This document shows positions 24,481 to 36,841 of a DNA stretch of 64,000 bases, one piece after another (within the stretch, counting starts at the first letter, position 1; each line of letters starts with the position of its first letter). Both the position numbers and the translations under genes were made by a program. Source of the DNA: Brachypodius melanocephalos (lineage: Eukaryota > Chordata > Aves > Passeriformes > Pycnonotidae); NCBI GenBank assembly GCA_013398615.1, contig VZSR01000520.1:36374981-36438980 (forward strand). Reading direction: 5' to 3'. The notes below the pieces were generated by a model. The model saw only the letters and a list, made by a program, of their open reading frames with translations, did no database searches and was not told the DNA's origin.

Positions 24481-26229
24481 CACTTAATTGCTGGAGTGAC
24501 TTTCCAGGCGGTTGCTGGAACCTTGTGCACAATCTGGTCAGAAATGTGAGCTGTCCTGGAGGGCTGGATCATGCACAGCTTGGGGAGGGCTTTGTGAAAG
24601 GATAAAATGCTCCAAGAGGATAACTGTGTGCCAGCACTGTCATCCCCCTCCCTCTCAAGGAAATTTTGGTCTGGAAATCATGCAAAAGCCAACCCCTTTT
24701 CTGCTCCAGTCCCATGTTGCTCTGAGAAGGGACTATTGGTGCCTGGAGGTGGTGTGTGCTCTGTACTGTCTCTTTTGGCTACAGTGTAAGCCAAATGATA
24801 GAAGCAAACTACCCAGTCCAGACTTTGTCTGCTGGAAGGAAAGTGGGGGCTGTTTGGAGGGTGTAGGATTTGGAGGCAGCCAATTTAGCAAAACCCCTCA
24901 AGCATTGACTGGGAGGGGTTGGTAACACTGCTCAGAAGTTAAGGCTGGGCAGGCTGAACTTGGACAATTGTATTTAAATCCAGCTTCCTTCCTCCCAACT
25001 AGTTAGTAAGTGCAAAGAAATATCTCACATACTGATTAAAACTTACTGATGTCTCATGAGGCATAACACGTTAAGTAATTAAATTCTTTTATGCTCTCAC
25101 AAATGCAATATTCTTGCTTTTTCTGACCAATACTTCCATCTAAAAGTGCAAGGTGAAGTAGGCTAGGGAAAAATAGAGACTGAATTTAGTGTCCTCTTGA
25201 GTGAGAAACTAAATCTAGTTTCCTCTATTTTTGTACTCAAGGTCATAGAGGCGATGAGAAAAGCCTGTGCATCCCTGCTGCTGAAGCATAGTGCACTTGA
25301 GATGCAAGAATGCTCCCAGTGTGTTCTGGCGTTCTTCAGCCTTTCTCATGTAGGTAGATTCTGTCTGTTTGAATGCTCCAGGCTGTTGGGAATCATTGTA
25401 ACCACAAGCTCCTTTTAGAGAAATATGTTAGTAACTAGCTTGGGTTTCTCAATATCCAGTCGAGTGGTGAACTTGCAGTTACATCAGGGTGTCTGTGCTA
25501 CCCACAGCCTAATGAACGTGGTCACTAAATCAGACATCTCTAACACCGTTAATTCCATGCTCCAAGTTAGAGAGGATGTGCCTGTTTGCACATCTTTGGT
25601 CTGTGTGGATGTGTAATGCTAACAGAACTGATTCACAGGTGACTGAACCTATGGGCAGGAGATGTCCAGCAAAGCAAAAGCAAAAAGATTTGGTTGCCAC
25701 GCATCTGCAAACTTGTTTGAATGGAGAATCTTAATTCCTTCGGGGAGAGTATGTTTTAAATCCAAGAGGAGACAGCATTCACCTGGACCCTGGATCTGCC
25801 TTATCTGTGCAGTTTCTGGTGATGGGGGGTTCAGTGCAGAGAAAACCAACTCAAAACTTGCAGAAATGGTGTTGGGAGCAAGCAGAGTATGACTGTTTCC
25901 AGCAAGTTAAATGCACATTTTTATCTAGTTCTTCTGGTGCTCAGCTTCCATGCTTTAAAAGCGTAGTGAGATCCCTGAATATTTCAGCAAAAGTCATGAT
26001 TTTTGAGGATGGTTTTCTCCAGGGAGAGCATATTGCAGCAGTGTTTGCCTCCCAGAGCCAAGCACACACTCCAGTCAATGGGTAGCAGTTGGCAAGCCAC
26101 CTCTCCCTTGTCAAGAAGCCAGTTCTGTTTTCTCCTGCCACATCCCTGAGGAATACCTGTGGGCACTGGCAGCCACACAGCTGAGAGAAAGGGAAAAAAA
26201 GGTGTAACTGGGATGAAACAAAGGATTTT
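24481..26229. other. Unique non-coding stretch
   Basis: No gene or repeat family recognised. Short frames such as 24512-24925 and 25662-26085 on plus and 25649-25849 on minus overlap and lack domains. Confidence 0.5.
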
Positions 26230-26660
26230 TTTTTAAACAGCTTGTTGCAAATACACATTGTTAAATCAAACTCATTCCAGATGAATTGGGCACAATATCT
26301 AGGCATGTGGCTGGTTTACAGAGCAACCAAACACTCGGTGAGCTTTGGAACTAATGGACTGGTTTTGGAAAACAATTAAGTGCTGCCAGGCCCAATTATT
26401 TTCAGCAACATCTTTCTGTTACCAAAATGTGTCAGTGCGGACTTTGGCCCGCTTGGTAAGAGATACACTGTGAGCTCACTGATGAGCACAGTCCAGACTA
26501 CAGGCATTGAAACTGGCCTGCACAGCGTGGAGAGCAGGATACTCTCCCTGGTCATCAGCACAAGGCTGTGTCTTAACCAGCAATTAGCAGTGGTAGTGGT
26601 TAAGCCCAAGTTTGATTTTAATCAAATTCCACACATGCTGTGTGTAACTGCAGTAAGCAG
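26230..26660. promoter_or_regulatory. Candidate conserved non-coding element
   Basis: Repeat-free block with GCCCAATTATTTTCAGC, CAGCAATTAGCAG and an inverted pair TTTGATT/AATCAAA at 26611-26626. A 94-codon plus-strand frame (26380-26664) overlaps a minus-strand frame (26376-26609), as chance frames do. A small exon cannot be excluded. Confidence 0.2.
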
Positions 26661-27269
26661 TTGAAGGAAAGCCTTGCATTCTTCAGGATGAAGCTACAAA
26701 CAGGTGATGGAATTTAAGGTCTTGATTATCCCAGTTTTGGATGCACATGGACTTCCATTAACACACCAAAGAGAAAATTTCATGGAGAAACAGTTCTGGA
26801 GGTCTAGAGAAGGTTGTGAGACCTCAGAGCTGATTTGTTAGGGAAATATTCCCAACACAGTTCACATCACAGGATGCCCAGCTGGTCTTACTTGACCCCA
26901 AACAGCACAGTCAGGCCAGCTCTGCCAAGACAGGGGTGGCTGATGTGGATACTTTGCAGTAAGTCTCATTGATGCACTTTGTGAGTAGCTGAGAATTTGC
27001 ACCATTGTGTTTTAAGGCAAGACTTTGAGTGATTTTGATGGTGGCAGATGAGTTTTGCTTTGCCAGTTTAGGGAGACTGAAAGGATGGCTATAAAGTGAA
27101 ACTTGACGACTGCTACTTCTGTCTGGGCACCAGAAGAAGCACAGAAACCTTTAATGAGCCTCTGTCCCCTACCCCTCCCAAAGTTACACACCCATAATGT
27201 GCTTACAGACAACAGTGCCCCAAGAATGATGACCTGATGCACAGCACGAAAGGAGACCCTGCTCTGGCA

Positions 27270-27391
27270 NNNNNNNNNNNNNNNNNNNNNNNNNNNNNNN
27301 NNNNNNNNNNNNNNNNNNNNNNNNNNNNNNNNNNNNNNNNNNNNNNNNNNNNNNNNNNNNNNNNNNNNNNNNNNNNNNNNNNNNNNNNNNN
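27270..27391. other. Assembly gap (122 N)
   Basis: Run of N, directly followed by 12 C and 12 A. Frames drawn across it are artefacts. Confidence 0.99.
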
Positions 27392-27415
27392 CCCCCCCCC
27401 CCCAAAAAAAAAAAA
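27392..27415. repeat. C12A12 homopolymer pair at gap edge
   Basis: Twelve C followed by twelve A. It may be real low-complexity DNA that stopped the sequencing, or an artefact of gap closure. See the finding on the gap. Confidence 0.8.
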
Positions 27416-27746
27416 CCTGGGCATAAAATACTGAGTCTCACAAAGCATCTGGACACTGAAAATGAACACTGAGATTGCAGAGACTTGGAACAGAGAAACA
27501 AGAGGAAGTCCAGATACATTCTATGTGGCAAATCAGAGGGAAGAAGAGAAGATATTGGTAGAGTGCCAGCAGAAACATCTAAAGAGCAGGGAAGAAGTAC
27601 AGAAATTATTTAAGTGGGGTGCAAATGGAGGAGATATCTCATTTGACAGCTGGAGGTGATAAAAGCACAAGAGAAGGAGAGGAAAAACGAAGCACAAGAC
27701 CATGAGCTTATAAGGCAGGTGCATCAGAGAAGCGCAAAGCTGCTTT
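27416..27746. other. Purine-rich non-coding stretch
   Basis: A+G-rich plus strand with an open frame at 27462-27659 (Glu/Lys-rich, no domain), ending at an A18 run. It superficially resembles a transcript end with poly(A), but no AATAAA precedes the run and no source gene is recognised. Confidence 0.4.
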
Positions 27747-27764
27747 AAAAAAAAAAAAAAAAAA
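27747..27764. repeat. Poly-A run
   Basis: Eighteen A followed by GAAAATTATTATT, 27 bases before the CR1 3' fragment. Confidence 0.85.
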
Positions 27765-27790
27765 GAAAATTATTATTGTATGGGGCTCTA

Positions 27791-27896
27791 AGTGCCTGGT
27801 CTAGTGGAAGATGTCCTTGCCTATGGCAATGGGATTGGAACTAGATGATCTTTCAAGTTCCTTCTGACCCAAACTATTCTATGATTCTGTGATTCT
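27791..27896 (+). mobile_element. CR1 LINE 3' end
   Basis: The sequence follows the CR1 3' terminus: GTGCCTGGTCTAGTGGAAG, ATGTCCTTGCCTATGGCA, GGATTGGAACTAGATGATC, AAGTTCCTTCTGACCCAAAC and the terminal TATTCTATGATTCTGTGATTCT. About 105 bases remain, a typical 5'-truncated copy. CR1 is the dominant LINE of birds and the tail fixes the orientation. Confidence 0.9.
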
Positions 27897-29369
27897 GCTT
27901 CCCGGGGTTTTTGCACAGCAAATGGCATTGGCTACACAGAGCACTCCAACCTACTACTCTAGCAGACCAACACAAACTGAATGCACATACTAACACAACC
28001 CTGACTTTCAGCTATTCTCTAGTTAACAGTAAACATTGATTATAATTATGTTTCTTGAGAAATCTTTTAATTTGATAGAACTTGCATCAAAGCAAAACAT
28101 ATGGCTTCAGTTATTGAGAAGTCTGGGAAAAATTAGCTGCCTGGATTATCAGAGGAGCTGACAAACAATTCTTGAGACACTCTTTAAAAGGAATTTTGAG
28201 TAAGAAATTATGTCCTTTGAGGACTGAAGGTCTTTTCTCCTCTAGAGGTCTCTGAGCTACTGTTTTACAAAGATTTGACAGCAAAACTGTAGGTTTTTCT
28301 CGGAAAACCCTCATCAACTCTCATCTGTTCTAGACAATCTTTGCCCTGTCCTGAAGGAGGAGTTCCTAAATACAGTCATTCTGGTTTTTTTGTGGGCTAT
28401 GGCCAGCTGTGATTGGCACTTTCTTACTGAGATCACTGAGATACACACTGTGGACGATGGCGTTTGCATAGTCAGTTGTAATTTCAAAGTTACTAATCAG
28501 AACAGTCAGAATGTGAGCATTCCCAACCCATTTAAAGGTTGGAGAGGCATCTCACAAGAGCTGGCATTAGTCAAGCAGCTCCCTCCCCTCAGCAGACAGA
28601 GGATCTGTTCTGATAGCCTCAGGGAGCCTGTAGTTTAAATCAAATGGATTTTGTTGACTCGTTTTCTTTGCGTGAAGTTTCTAAATATGTCAGAGGAATC
28701 TGCCTCTGCTGGAAGCAAGGGGTGCTTTACACAGTTGTGTCATCAGACCTACATCTCACTCTGTGATTTCTTCTCTTTAACTTGAAGAGAAGTCAACAGT
28801 TTTAGAAGCTATAATTTTACAGTCTCCTGGGCTCTCTTGCAGCTTTGGCTCCTGGTAACAGTGGAATCCAAGGTTTTAAAAAAACCTGTTCTGAAATGAG
28901 TGTCTTGGAAAAGTATAGTGTTGTTATGGAGCAAATAGTTAGCAAAGATGGTGGCACATCCAAGACAATTTCCCCTTGGTTTTTGGCCAAACCCTCTGGT
29001 ACTTATGTAGATGCCATCTGTATCTTTTCTCTATGGTATTGCAACTCCTCCTAGGCTTTAGGTTCTTTTAGGCAAAGAAACATAATTGTACAAAAATCAT
29101 TACTTGAATCACAGCCCTAAGTTTCATTCAGGACAACAACTTCAAGGAACACTCATTTTCCCTGCTCTTTTCTTCCCAGGCTTTTTTCTGTCTACCTAAA
29201 TGCGACCTTCCCCTGGCTTACAACATTGGTGTGCTGAGCTCTTGTGTGGCTCTGCCCAGGAATCCCATTCACATTGACTTAACTGCTTTAGGGGACCAGA
29301 ACTACCACAGTAGTTTTCTCTGGTTAGCTAGCAAAGAGAGCAAGGAGAATATTGTACAGTAACCCCTTT
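27897..29369. other. Unique non-coding stretch
   Basis: No gene recognised. The frame at 28390-28638 has no domain; the DNA around 28440-28500 (GATGGCGTTTGCATAGTCAG region) is repeat-free and may be regulatory, on weak grounds. Confidence 0.5.
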
Positions 29370-29432
29370 CCTAGTCGGACTCAGCGATCTTGGAGGTCTT
29401 TTACAACCTTCATGGTTCTACAAGTCTATAAG
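29370..29432 (+). mobile_element. CR1 LINE 3' tail remnant
   Basis: GGACTCAGCGATCTTGGAGG, TCTTTTACAACCTTCATGG and TTCTA match the last 60 bases of an older CR1 subfamily (GGACTCGATGATCTTGGAGG..TCTTCCAACCTTAATGATTCTA). Too short for subfamily naming. Confidence 0.7.
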
Positions 29433-30189
29433 TCTTGCTCAAACTGATGTTCAAGTGTTTCTTGCTCTGAAAACCATCTGCCTGGTTTGCCTGGTGATAG
29501 AGTTAGGATATTCATGTAAGATTATTTAAGATGCATGAGTGGAGCAATGGGAAGAATTTCATCTCCTCTTGAGCCCCTTGGCACTGATTTAGGTTTTTCG
29601 TTCTTGCCTCCTCCCTAGCCTTGGTTCGCAAAAACACTTTGATCCATGGCACAGCTTCTTCAGAAGAGGGGGAGGTGCTCCTGCCTGGTGCCCAATCGCT
29701 CTATTGTGTTTCCTGAAGGAACTTCCTGATGAAACATGGTGCAAATATCCCTCCAAGGGGCCAGGTGCTACAAGGCAGTGCAGTTCAGTGCTATGTGGTG
29801 ACACCGGCTCCCAGTGCCCAAGCAAAAAGCATCATGTTCATGTTGCAGCATGGCATGTGTGGAAAAAAGCCCTGTACCTTTTCCATAGCAATGGGACCTT
29901 CTGTGTCTCCCAAAAACATGGGATATTCACAGGGATTGCTGGGGATGAGGTGCTCATTCTGCCTTTACACATTTCCAGGAAGAAGCTGAGTATCAAAACT
30001 CTGTTTGTTGGGTTTGGAGAGCCTTTCTTCCCACCCTGGAGGCTTCATAGCTTCTGGCAGCTTTGGAAACAAGCTCAATCAGGATTCAGTCTCAGGCCTC
30101 TCACCTGGGGCTATGCAACATTGCTTCCAGACCACTGAGCAATTTTGTAGGTGACTTCTAAACATGCAAAGAAAATTAAACGATTCCTT
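29433..30189. other. Unique non-coding stretch
   Basis: Contains a 144-codon plus-strand frame (29704-30138), a second plus-strand frame (29729-29989) and an opposing minus-strand frame (29589-29825). None has a domain I recognise. G+C-richer patch; no repeat identified. Confidence 0.45.
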
Positions 30190-30740
30190 CGAATATCCTT
30201 AGCCAGAAGAATGGCTCAGAGGGTTATTGAATTTTTTTTTCCTTTTTGAATGCACAGCCCTTGTTTATTTGAATGCTGCATCTAAGCTGAGAGAAAAGGC
30301 CATTGTGCCTTTGATTGGATTGGAATTTTCTGCACCAGCATTGGCCAAAGGCGGTCTGTCCTCTGCACATGACGCAATGGGGAATGGGGGAGGGGGAAAA
30401 CCTGACAGACAAGCAGGCAGATCAAACACAACACTTCAAAGAGAAGAAAAAATGCAAGAATGAAGCAATCCGGCACTCCGGTCCCTCAATGCTACGAAAC
30501 AAAGCAGACAACCCTCTACACATGGCCATTCCTGCCATCCAGAGACTGAGGCTGTATACATGAGATCTTACCAAAAGCACTAGGGAGTGGTCTCTAGTGA
30601 CTACATGACCAGTTATTGCACTATCCGTGCTCAGACACTCTGAGGGGCTAATTAGTGCTTTTAATATGTAAATCAGAGCCTGAACAGATTAAATCTAGGG
30701 AAAAAAATTACCCAGCTGCTGAATATGTTGTTTTAATTAT
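30190..30740. promoter_or_regulatory. Candidate conserved non-coding element
   Basis: Repeat-free block with many transcription-factor-like words: TTGAATGCACAGC, CCTTTGATTGGATTGG, GACGCAATGGGG, GGCTAATTAGTGC (TAATTAG at 30649-30655), ATGTAAAT at 30666-30673 (octamer-like) and CAGATTAAATCTAGG. Several CpG are kept. Multiple overlapping short frames on both strands argue against coding. One of the two best enhancer-like stretches here by texture. Confidence 0.25.
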
Positions 30741-33700
30741 TGCTCTAAAGAAAATATGGACATGGCTGAAGACGACAACGGAGAAGAACCTCTAATATTG
30801 CCTTGTAGAAGATGTCCTTGAACATTGAAAACTAGTAGAAGCTGGGTGCTGAGCTGGAGCAGAGGAGGAGCAGCAGGAGCACACGCAAGGCCAGCAGAAC
30901 CCTGCTGACTGCATGCTCTGTCCCAACCCTGGTTCCACCAATACACCCAAAGACTCAGCTGGGGTTTCATCTTGCTGGGCGTTGTTGAAACATGGGGAAA
31001 TAGCTATTCCCTGCCCCATGGAGAGATTTAGGGTGAGGGGACAGAAGGATTAATACCACATGTTACACTGCAGAGATGAAAGCTTGTAATCTGTTCGCCT
31101 CCAGATGTATTGCATCCTTCATGTTACAAGGGGATGGGTCTCGGAGAAGAATAAATATTTCATTTTCTCAGGCTAAATTTGTCTCAAGGCAGCGTAGAGA
31201 AGGAGAATTTAGTTAGCATGTCCAGGAAATAGAGATTAAGAAGAATGGAAGGAGGGAAGGGGCAGATTGGATGATTACTTGTGTTTGATATAAAAAGCTC
31301 TAAGCAGGAAAGAGCTATTAACTTTCGTTGAGCTGTGTCCACTGATACTGGAAAGAAATAATGTGCAGAGCAAGTCTGGACTGCAATCCTCTCTGCCAAG
31401 TGTGAGTTGAGAGGAGGAAGTTTGCTTTCCAAGAAAAACTTTTCAGAAAGGAGGGCATCTGTATGCCTCAAAGGCCTCTTGCGTTATTCAAGTCAGAGCT
31501 GCCTTCCAACCTGCCTGAAGGAATTCAGAACAACTTTCCTCTGTGTCAGTTGCTAAGGCTCTTTTGCAGCCTCTAGTGAAGTGAACATTTTTCTGTGGAT
31601 CAATTTTTAGCTTCTGTCAGTATTGAAACTCTGAACTTTTTTCCAGAGAGCAAGGGAATAGCAGGTAATTATGTTTCCTTTGAACATACATGGCCTTTTA
31701 TCTGTGCCCTTCTGCCTACTCGTCTGCCTGTCTCCTTATTTACCTGTGTATTGTAATTAAAGATTGGGAGTTGAGGGAGATAAAAAAATTCTTTTCCCAT
31801 TCTTTTCTTCTCTTCTTTCCCCCTTCATTTTGCTAGTGTCTAATATAGATGCATTGCTTGAAACAGATGGTTAAAAATATCTTTTATTATTCTCTCAAAA
31901 TACATATAGAGATATGTGCACACATACACCTCTATGTATTTAGGCATAAGATTGTATGTAACCAGATCTGTTAAATCATATAATAGACACTTCAGTAGAA
32001 TATTTCATCAAGTACTCCTGATCAACTATATGCACTAAGGTGTCTGCTCTATGTTGCCTGGAGTATAGATATACCTTCCTGATAATTTTTGTAATGCTGT
32101 TTCAGCAGATCACAATTTACCCTTCTATTAGTTCAGTCTTTTCTCCTGTTCTTTCAATCCTCTGCTCCCTTTATGTTGCACTGTGGATGCCCTAGAAGGC
32201 AAATGTGCATCTCCAGAACCATTTTTGCTTTAACCCATACAACATGTGACTGTGGGATGTGATTTTCTCTGTGTCAACTCCTCCTTTGTAAGTCAAGATT
32301 GTTTTCAATGGAGCAAATCTGCCCACACAACATCCCAAAATAACCTGTCCAGTTAAATTGCCAAACTCCTCTAAGGGACAGAGGAATTAAACACAGGATG
32401 AGAATATATGAAATCTGTGTTTGCCATTCTGGCTTTGGCACTTTTCTCCTCCATGACCTTTGATTAATCCTTTGAGTCTGGTCCATGGTGTGCAGTGGGA
32501 CATGGGGCTGGTATCTCCAGGAATGCTCCTGTATCCACACTGTGAAGTGCAGCACCTTGCAAAGGTTCCAGCTCTATTAGCACTGTGCCACTGAGCTAAT
32601 TAGCTCAGGTGCTGGTCCCATTGAAGTGGATCTTGATCACTGAGTTCTCAAGAGTCACAACTGGTGGAGGCACAACTGCAGTGGTAGTGTTGTCACTGTA
32701 AATGTACCTTTGGTTTCTGTGTGATATCTGTGGCTAAAAATCCAGTCACTTTTGTTGATTTTAAGACCTGATGTCTTACTACGCAGACACTTCCAGTTAG
32801 TGTGGGCAATTTTCCTCTTCTAGGAAAAAACAGTGACTGCTAGAAATCTTGATTTAGTGTGTTAGTTTGATAGTGTTGTTCCTCTTCTTTTAGCCCTGAT
32901 ACAGAGCTCTGGACCTGTGCTCAGTACTTCCTAGAGAGACCAAAGACAACCTATCTTGAGGAGCTTTTGCTCCAGGTGTCATACAGCTGACAAATTTAGT
33001 GACGAAACACCAGGAAAGCCAGAGACATAAAACAAAGGAGGCTCCTTGTTTCCTCAATGAGCTTGTGATATTTTTTGCATTATAAACATTTACTTTGCCA
33101 CAAGTACAGGTGCACTACTGTGGGAGGAGGACCAAAGAATGGATATATCAGCCTTGAAAGAAGATTTTCTTTCTGATGCAGAAAGTGTGAATGCCAAGGA
33201 ATTTGTCTTGAGCTGAAAGTTACCAAGGGAACTCAATGTCCATCTATGTGTTTCACCAGCAGTGAAGTGTTATCCACAAAACTCATCCCTTCTTTGAGAA
33301 GATCTAGAAGTAGTGGTAAAAATGTCACCTTGTTTGAGGCTGAATTTGTTGGGATGTTGGGGTGAGATATACCAAGCCATGAGGCTAAAACGTAACTTTT
33401 GGGAGATCACTCATTTTAACCTCTCTGGCCAAAGCTGCAGCCTTGTAAACCACATCTCTTTGGTGCTGCTGTTAGTACAGAGATTGACTATCTCCCCATC
33501 AGCCTACTTTGAACTTTGGATAGTGTGTTCCTTCCAGCAAAATCAACACCTCCATTTGATCATGCTGTTTTTCTTGCTAGGTCTTGCAAACTAGGAGTGT
33601 TCCTAATTTTTCTAACTGTTAATGAGACAGATTCCCCATGAACTTGTTATTGTTTTATACATTCCTGTAATGGCAGACCAGACCAGGATGCTACAGAAGC

Positions 33701-35689
33701 ATCCACTGCAGCTGATTTCTGTCAGGTTTCTCATGGACTACGTCCTAGTGGAGAATTACTGACTAATTCTGCAGGATATTGTCCTGAGATTCACAATGCC
33801 ATGAAAGAAATCTCAATTGTTTTTGTCAATTTTTTGCATTCTTGTAATTAATAAACAGATACAAGCTGCTGAAGCAGCCAGTCCTCTATCATTTACCTGT
33901 AGCTAAAAATAATTGCTAGAAATGATATTTTGCTGATATTTCAAATCCAAAAATGCAAATGAATTAATTTGCACTAGGCATTTTCCATTTTAGTGTCTGT
34001 ACACATATATATAAAATATAACCACATCCATATTTATAAGTATGAAAATGAATATATTTCATACCTAGAAATATTCCCACGTACCTTTTGACTTGTCATT
34101 GAGAAATACACACAGTACTCAACACTAAGTAGTAAAAGCAGCAGAGGTGATATCCTAGGGTCTGCTGTCCCCACAGATTCATTATGCTGTGGAGGGGAGC
34201 CCTGACAGGGTGAATGTCCTTGAATGTGTGTCCCGAACCTGCAGCTCAGGGGTTTTGGCTATGCTGAGGGGCAATCCTGCCATATCTGAACAAATTCCTG
34301 CCTGAGCACATGAGAATGATGTTCCCATCCCAAATGACAGAGGTGACCCACACCTGTGACCAGGCTGAGGGATCTGATAAGCTATTCAGCTCTCAGAATC
34401 TGATAGCAGAAAAAGAATTAAGCACATGCTTAACTTTAAGCATGTAAGTCCTACTGTCTCAAACCCACATTGTCCAGTGTCTGACCAAGCAGTCTGTGCA
34501 TGTTTGTCCCCTCAGCTCTTTATGGTGTCCATCCTTTTCTCCTTTAGGAGGAAGGTTCACTTCTCTGCTCGTCAGCCAGAATTATGCCTCAAATAATTAA
34601 GTGTAAAAATGTGTAGCCTGCTGAAAGCTATGACAAATAATATAATCATAGAAAAATTGTGTCTAAGCACTTACTTTCTTCCTCAAAATACTTTCTCTAC
34701 AAAGCTAGTCATTTCATTATATATAACCATAATTTTAATGAATGACCAAATGCATTCAGCTGTCTGGGGCAGTGTGATGTGTATTATATGTTAGGATAAA
34801 TCTATGCACACACACAGTCACTGATGAGATGTGTCTTTTCTCTTACACTGAGAGATGTATAATACTTCCTGAGAATTTTTCCCCCCTGTATTACAAAAGT
34901 ATAGAAAGCTTTACTATATCTCTAACTGAGAACTATTTCATGCTTTGCCATGGCCAAGTGTCTGCAGGCAGAGATAAGCTATGACTTCCCATTTTTCTCT
35001 ACAAAATTAGTGATCTAAAAGCACAATAAAACCATCACCTCGTTTCACCTGCAGGGATAGTGGAAAGAATTAAGTTTAAAAAATATTAATATAACAAGTA
35101 TTAATGGGGAAAAAATTGAATAATGTAAGTGTGTGGGTTCTCCATGGTTTATGGTTTTTTGGTTTTTTTTTGTTTTTTTTTAACTTGAAAATAATTTTGA
35201 GAGAAAGATACATTTCTGAACTTGTGGAGAAGGATTCGCAGAAAATTAATTCAGTGAAAAAAGGGATGGCCAGAAGCCAGCAAGAATTTGAAGCTTATAT
35301 TTGCAAAAAAATAAGGAAAAAAAAAAGTAGTTTAGGGGAATCTCTCTGATCCTTTTAATTTCATATTTTTAGATTGCTTTTTATTGTCTGGAAAGTGCCC
35401 TTCATAACATATCTCACAGGTAATAATTTACAGGGGTTATCTTGATGCTATGTTTCTGTTAAACTGTTTTTAAGGCACAATCATGCCCAGTTAAATAGTT
35501 GTAGGTTTGTTTGGCTTCTTTTTTGTCAAATTTTAATACCTGTTTTTTAAAGCTCAGAACCAAACCGGTTTTCTCCCCTGCTGGTGAGTTTTGCAGAATA
35601 AGTAAGAAAAAAAATTACTTTCCACCAACACAGAACAGTGGCTCTTAGGGGGTAAATGTGGGGCTCTCCCCACTTGTGAGCTTTTTAGA
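30741..35689. other. Unique non-coding stretch
   Basis: Nearly 5 kb with no gene and no clear repeat. It includes AT-rich parts (31850-32000, 33960-34060) and a T-rich tract at 35153-35182. Confidence 0.55.
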
Positions 35690-36220
35690 GGCTGAACGTG
35701 CTCCTAACTTTGCACAAAGCCTGGCCCGAGGAACAAAGCCCGGACCACCACCGGGAAGTGGTATTAGTGCTCTCCGCAGCCTTCCCACTGTGGATGCATG
35801 CTCAATTCCCGGATAAATGCACCTTTTAAACTATATTAATGTAAAAGTTTTATTTGAAAGATGCCAGCTGTGGTCCTAGCCCAGGTTTATTCATGTGGGA
35901 CATTTACTGGGTCAACTTAATACTTGACTACTGCTTATTATCCCATCAGTCTTCGGGGACAACCCATGATCTAATTGCCCGGCATTTATGTTGCCCTGGC
36001 AACTATAAATACAAAGTAATAATCCTTAAAGGGGCAGTGTAGAATTTCATGCCCCTGCAGTGAACTACACTTCATTTCCCAGAGCACCCTGTGTTTTTTA
36101 ATTCAGTGAATAAAAATGTGTAATGAATAATTAATTATGTGCTTGGAGGCACAATAGCTGCCTACTTTTGAATATTCATCAGTGACATTATTAATTCACT
36201 AGAAATCCCAAGGAGCAGTG
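35690..36220. promoter_or_regulatory. Candidate conserved non-coding element
   Basis: The 5' part keeps several CpG (GCCCGAGG, GCCCGGACC, ACCGGGAAG, CTCCGCAG). The 3' part has a 12-base palindrome ATAATTAATTAT at 36127-36138, AATATTCATCAG, CTATTAATTCAC-type words and GGCATTTATGTTGCCC. Repeat-free and stop-rich. The density of TAAT-core and paired sites suggests a developmental enhancer; this is inference from texture. Confidence 0.3.
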
Positions 36221-36821
36221 GGATAGGCTTTTAGCCTAGCTGGAGGACTTACAGATAATACTCTGCAACATGAACAAACTTTTTCTAGCAGAGTTTTCTT
36301 TCTCAGAGTTTTTTAGATTTAATTTACATCTTAATAAAATAATAATAATAAAAAGTGCTGTACTGGATGTAACCAAGCAGCAGTGAGTAACAGTTGGCTG
36401 CAGTAAGAAATCCAGCAGTCTGTACCCCCTTCCACCCTGACCCGTTGCCATGCCTGACCTCTGCTTTAGGTCCTGGCGTGCACCAAAGCAGAGAAGACAA
36501 ACCTTGGGAGCATCATGAGTGAGACTGAAGAGAACAAGCAGATGGCCACTCATAATTTCTAATAATGTGTCAGGTTCTCTGATGAGAAACCACCTTATTT
36601 GTTTGTCAAGAAAGTAAACACTGAAAAACTTGCCTGCAGAAAATAACTTCTTTTCAGCCTACAAGAGGATTTTTCTACTGTTGAATAAACCTGCAAGTCT
36701 TTTCTGGAGATAGGAGTGCAACTTTTCACGTCATCACATTAGTTTAATGATGTTATTCCATTTAAAGCAGGGATTTATGCCAGGTGAAAGATGATTCTGA
36801 AGTGCAGAGACAAACCAAATC

Positions 36822-36841
36822 TTTTTTTTTTTTTTTTTTTT
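36822..36841. repeat. Poly-T run (T20)
   Basis: Twenty uninterrupted T. Read on the minus strand it creates an apparent poly-lysine frame that is not coding. Confidence 0.9.

Noticed and set aside
27184..27531. Frames crossing the N gap
   Set aside because: They consist mainly of unknown residues and are artefacts of reading through the gap.
27747..27764. A18 run considered as the poly(A) tail of a processed pseudogene (27440-27764)
   Set aside because: No recognisable parent gene, no AATAAA upstream and no flanking direct repeats seen. Kept only as a low-complexity run.
29704..30138. 144-codon plus-strand frame considered as an exon
   Set aside because: Overlapped by frames on the other strand and in another phase, no domain and no clear splice sites.
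36822..36841. Poly-lysine tracts in minus-strand frames
   Set aside because: Produced by a T20 run.
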